From positions 867,555 to 931,554 of the forward strand of contig NW_006920415.1 of NCBI RefSeq assembly GCF_000344685.1: 64,000 nt of DNA, written 5' to 3'. The position numbers and the translations under genes are program-made. Numbering within the stretch: the stretch's first letter is position 1; the number at the start of each line of letters is the position of its first letter. This DNA is from Gloeophyllum trabeum ATCC 11539 (taxonomy: Eukaryota > Basidiomycota > Agaricomycetes > Gloeophyllales > Gloeophyllaceae). Positions 61,497 to 64,000 of the stretch are shown piece after piece. The notes under the pieces were generated by a model that was not told the DNA's origin, did not search any database, and saw nothing but the letters and a program-made list of their open reading frames with translations.

Positions 61497-63960
61497 ATGT
61501 CTTTTGAACTCCCTTCTCCTACTCGCAACCTGAAGGCATCCATTCTCTATCATGGTCTTCAGTCCATCAAGGGCCGCTCTCCCTATGCCTCCCAAGGCCA
61601 CACTGCGACTGCAACACCTGTCAATGGGGTGGATATTACCTGGAAGCCGACGAACTCCTCAGTGCATGCGTACCCTGCGGAATGCAAGACTGTCGCAATC
61701 AGGGTCCTCATGAACGTCCTTCTTTTGCTTCGTATCGCAAGTAAGTTGGCCCTTAGGTAAATTCCAGACGAGGTGATTTAGAAGATTTCTCTCAGAATGG
61801 AAAGTAGCAAACGCCAACAACGAGAAGTTCAAGCGCAATATGCAGCTCCCGTATTGTAAGAGAAATATATTATTTTTATCTTCTCGCTTTTCTGACCCGA
61901 TACTTTATCAACAGACAAAAGCGTAGCGATGGACTCCATCCAAACTGAACTCGAGGCTGTCCTGGCCGAGACCTTCCCGACCGCCTCCCACACCGCCTCC
62001 TTCGCTCGCACCATTATTGCTCGCCTCCTGGCTGCTCACACCGTCACTGCCATCATCGGTGCGTTGGAGGAGGTTGACCACCTGCACACCATGGGCCTGC
62101 GGGAGCTCGGCGGCGAGCGGTTTGCCACATTCACTCAGGACTCGGCCGAGGAGAAGAAGGACGCGGGCTTCACGTTCGCAGTTCTGAGCTGTCCAGAGCG
62201 GCTCGAGATCAGCTGGCCAGCCGAGTACGGAAGCGACTATCTTACGGCTGTGATGCGGTATGCTCAGGTCCTCAGGAATGAGCAAAGGGAGCCTTCCTTC
62301 CTTGATTCTGTGGTACGTCCGCCTACCAGCTTTCACCGCAGAGTACCCACGAGACGCATCTGGACAGGCGTTCCAATTTGGGTATCATACGTTGAGCAAG
62401 GGCGCGCCCCTCCCGGCGAGTGAAGCACGCTTCCTTGGAACTGTAGGCTTCCGCACGGACGCCCAGACGTACCTGAGTCTTACGGACCCCGGTGATGGCC
62501 ATGTCTCTGGCACAACTCGCAAGACCCGGTGGATGACTGGGGCAATCGTGCACGTCGAACGTAAGCTTCCCTCTTGCTCTTATCCAAATTTCCCTCTAAT
62601 CAATATTTGCCGATACAGACTTGGAACGCCCCCAAAATCTTCCGCGTTCTTCGATCGAGTCTTATCGCATCCCTTCGATCCTCGACTTCGCCAAGGTGCG
62701 CCTGCATACTGGCCGGGCCGCGCCCAACACATACTTCGTCGGTCGTGCCTTACGGGACAGCATCACACGCGACTTTGCATACGACTTTGTCAAAGTCGTG
62801 AGCACCACGAGCGCCGCTGCCTCTGCGGCCTTCGCTCTGGGTGCGGCCGAGTGCAAGGTTGCAATGGACGGACTGACGACGGGTCAGATGGTCCAGTACA
62901 TGCAGGGGTTGGCCGGGCATGTCCTGCGGAAGCCGGGAAGACAGTACTTGAGCGCGGCATTCAACTTGAATCACCCAATTATGGATGATCTGATGCTGGG
63001 CGAGGATGGACAACCCCGCATGCTTGAGGGAATCATGGAGATCGGCCTGAGGGGGATTGAACTTGCTGCTCTGGGTGGTTTTGACAAGGTGACCTGGGAC
63101 GGTGCAAGTGATAAATATCCCTCCGAGCCGGTCATTGTGCAGCTGGGAGGAAAGAACGCCCTGGAGCTCGTTCACAGGGCGCACGAGAGGGGCTTGACCA
63201 CATACATGAGCGCCGGATTCAAATTCCACAACGTCAAGGACGCAGTATTTGCCGGTGTGGATGGCATTGGCATCGGTGGTGCGCAGATTCTGCGATACAT
63301 GGATGGCGGCAGTGGAATGCACGGTCCTTACGTGAGTCTACATCCTACCTTTTGCTTGGCTAGGATTTGGAGTTGACAGGTGCCTGGTAATAGACGGAGG
63401 AGAATATCGACAGGATCATGGTAGAGCGTAACAACGCTGAAAATTCGATCCGGGGCCAAGGTGTGCGCCTGCTCGCCCGCCTCGACCAGATGCACTTCGA
63501 AGGATCACTCAGCGAAGCGGAAGAGAAGCTCCGGGAGCCCCTGTACCAGGCTCTGTACGACTGTGCCGAAGGCGACATCTATGCGATGCTATTCGACAAC
63601 AAGGACGCGCGGGCGGTGATGGAACTGCCCGGCGAGAGCGAGGAGCCGTGGGTGGGGTGCGCCGAGCGCATGCTGAGGCACGCTAATCCGCTGTTGCGCA
63701 AGGGCGCTCAAAATGACGAGCAGTGGGAGGGATTCGTGGCGGCGCTTGCGAACCTCGTGGATGTTAAGGACGAGGAGGGTATTCAGGACTTCGCGCAGAG
63801 TGAGCCATGGGTCGGGATGAGGAAGGGGTACCGCGTCTCTGTGGGAGATGGCGAGAAGGACTTCAAGGGCGAGCCGAGGGTAAGGGTCAAAACCACCCCG
63901 TACGGAGGATACGGCTCGATCGGAGAGGGGTCGGACAAGGTCACTGTGGATACCGCATGA
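61497..63960 (+). CDS. Conserved fungal hypothetical protein, TIM-barrel-like C-terminal half
   Basis: I do not recognise a named family. Exons run from MSFELPSPTRNLKASILYHG through MDSIQTELEAVLAETFPTAS, ALEEVDHLHTMGLRELGGER and EISWPAEYGSDYLTAVMRYA. An intron at ~62313-62366 removes an apparent frame change and joins SFLDSV to AFQFGYHTLSKGAPLPASEA. The later part (SRIDFAKVRLHTGR-like ILDFAKVRLHTGRAAPNTYF; IGLRGIELAALGGFDKVTWD; EPVIVQLGGKNALELVHRAH; ERGLTTYMSAGFKFHNVKDA; FAGVDGIGIGGAQILRYMDG) alternates strands and helices and ends each strand with Gly/Asp, like a TIM barrel with a phosphate-binding GIGIGGAQ loop. The last exon (EENIDRIMVERNNAENSIRG ... GEGSDKVTVDTA) is helical. No signal peptide or membrane segment. 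Probably a soluble enzyme; reaction unknown. Stop at 63958-63960. Confidence 0.72.
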
Positions 63961-64000
63961 GAAGGATGGCTGGTCTAAACTTTTTCTTCGGGCATAAGGA

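Noticed and set aside
62313..62366. Apparent frameshift in the conserved hypothetical gene
   Set aside because: A GT-AG intron of about 54 nt here restores the frame.

Overview
The window is nuclear DNA of a filamentous basidiomycete, most likely a mushroom-forming Agaricomycete. Nearly every gene is split by GT-AG introns of about 45-60 nt. The conserved genes are eukaryotic housekeeping genes (Pol III subunit, E2 enzyme, Nup192, BiP ending in HDEL, NatC acetyltransferase, SFT2, METTL14-like). One TET/JBP-type dioxygenase is present, a family known to be expanded in this group. No rRNA, tRNA or CRISPR was recognised. All gene models were spliced by eye; where exon sums are given, they were checked to be multiples of three.

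Layout. 62-5437: the second-largest RNA polymerase III subunit (minus) and a UBE2G1-type ubiquitin-conjugating enzyme (plus) share a short divergent promoter. 5954-15733: a compact ~9.8 kb DNA transposon with 29-bp perfect terminal inverted repeats and a near-perfect 8-bp target duplication. It carries four apparently intact genes: a zinc-chelating hypothetical protein, a TET/JBP dioxygenase, an IS3/retroviral-integrase-like DDE transposase and a BTB/POZ protein. It also holds a 144-bp tandem duplication and a perfect hairpin in a non-coding interior. 15734-17911 is gene-free.

17912-39837 is a looser region. It holds two paralogous rhodopsin-like 7TM genes in opposite orientation (17912-19286 and 34963-36633), an F-box protein, a SIRT5-type sirtuin, inverted repeat fragments, a doubtful P-loop remnant, an APH-like kinase, a DUF7770-like protein, a METTL14-like m6A factor with a Met/Gly-rich tail, an AhpD/CMD-like protein and a cupin-like protein. 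39838-51478 is a dense housekeeping block: SFT2, Nup192/205, NAA30 and BiP/Kar2, the last with a perfect heat-shock element and a UPRE-like palindrome upstream. 51861-63960 holds an F-box protein, an amino-acid permease, a SET-domain methyltransferase, an MCT-type MFS transporter and a conserved unknown with TIM-barrel-like features.

The most interesting part is the transposon. A DNA-base-modifying dioxygenase of the TET/JBP family travels inside the same terminal inverted repeats as an IS3-like DDE transposase, tail to tail with only 19 nt between the two stop codons. Published fungal TET/JBP expansions are, to my knowledge, linked to KDZ transposons, so this association with a different transposase class deserves checking.
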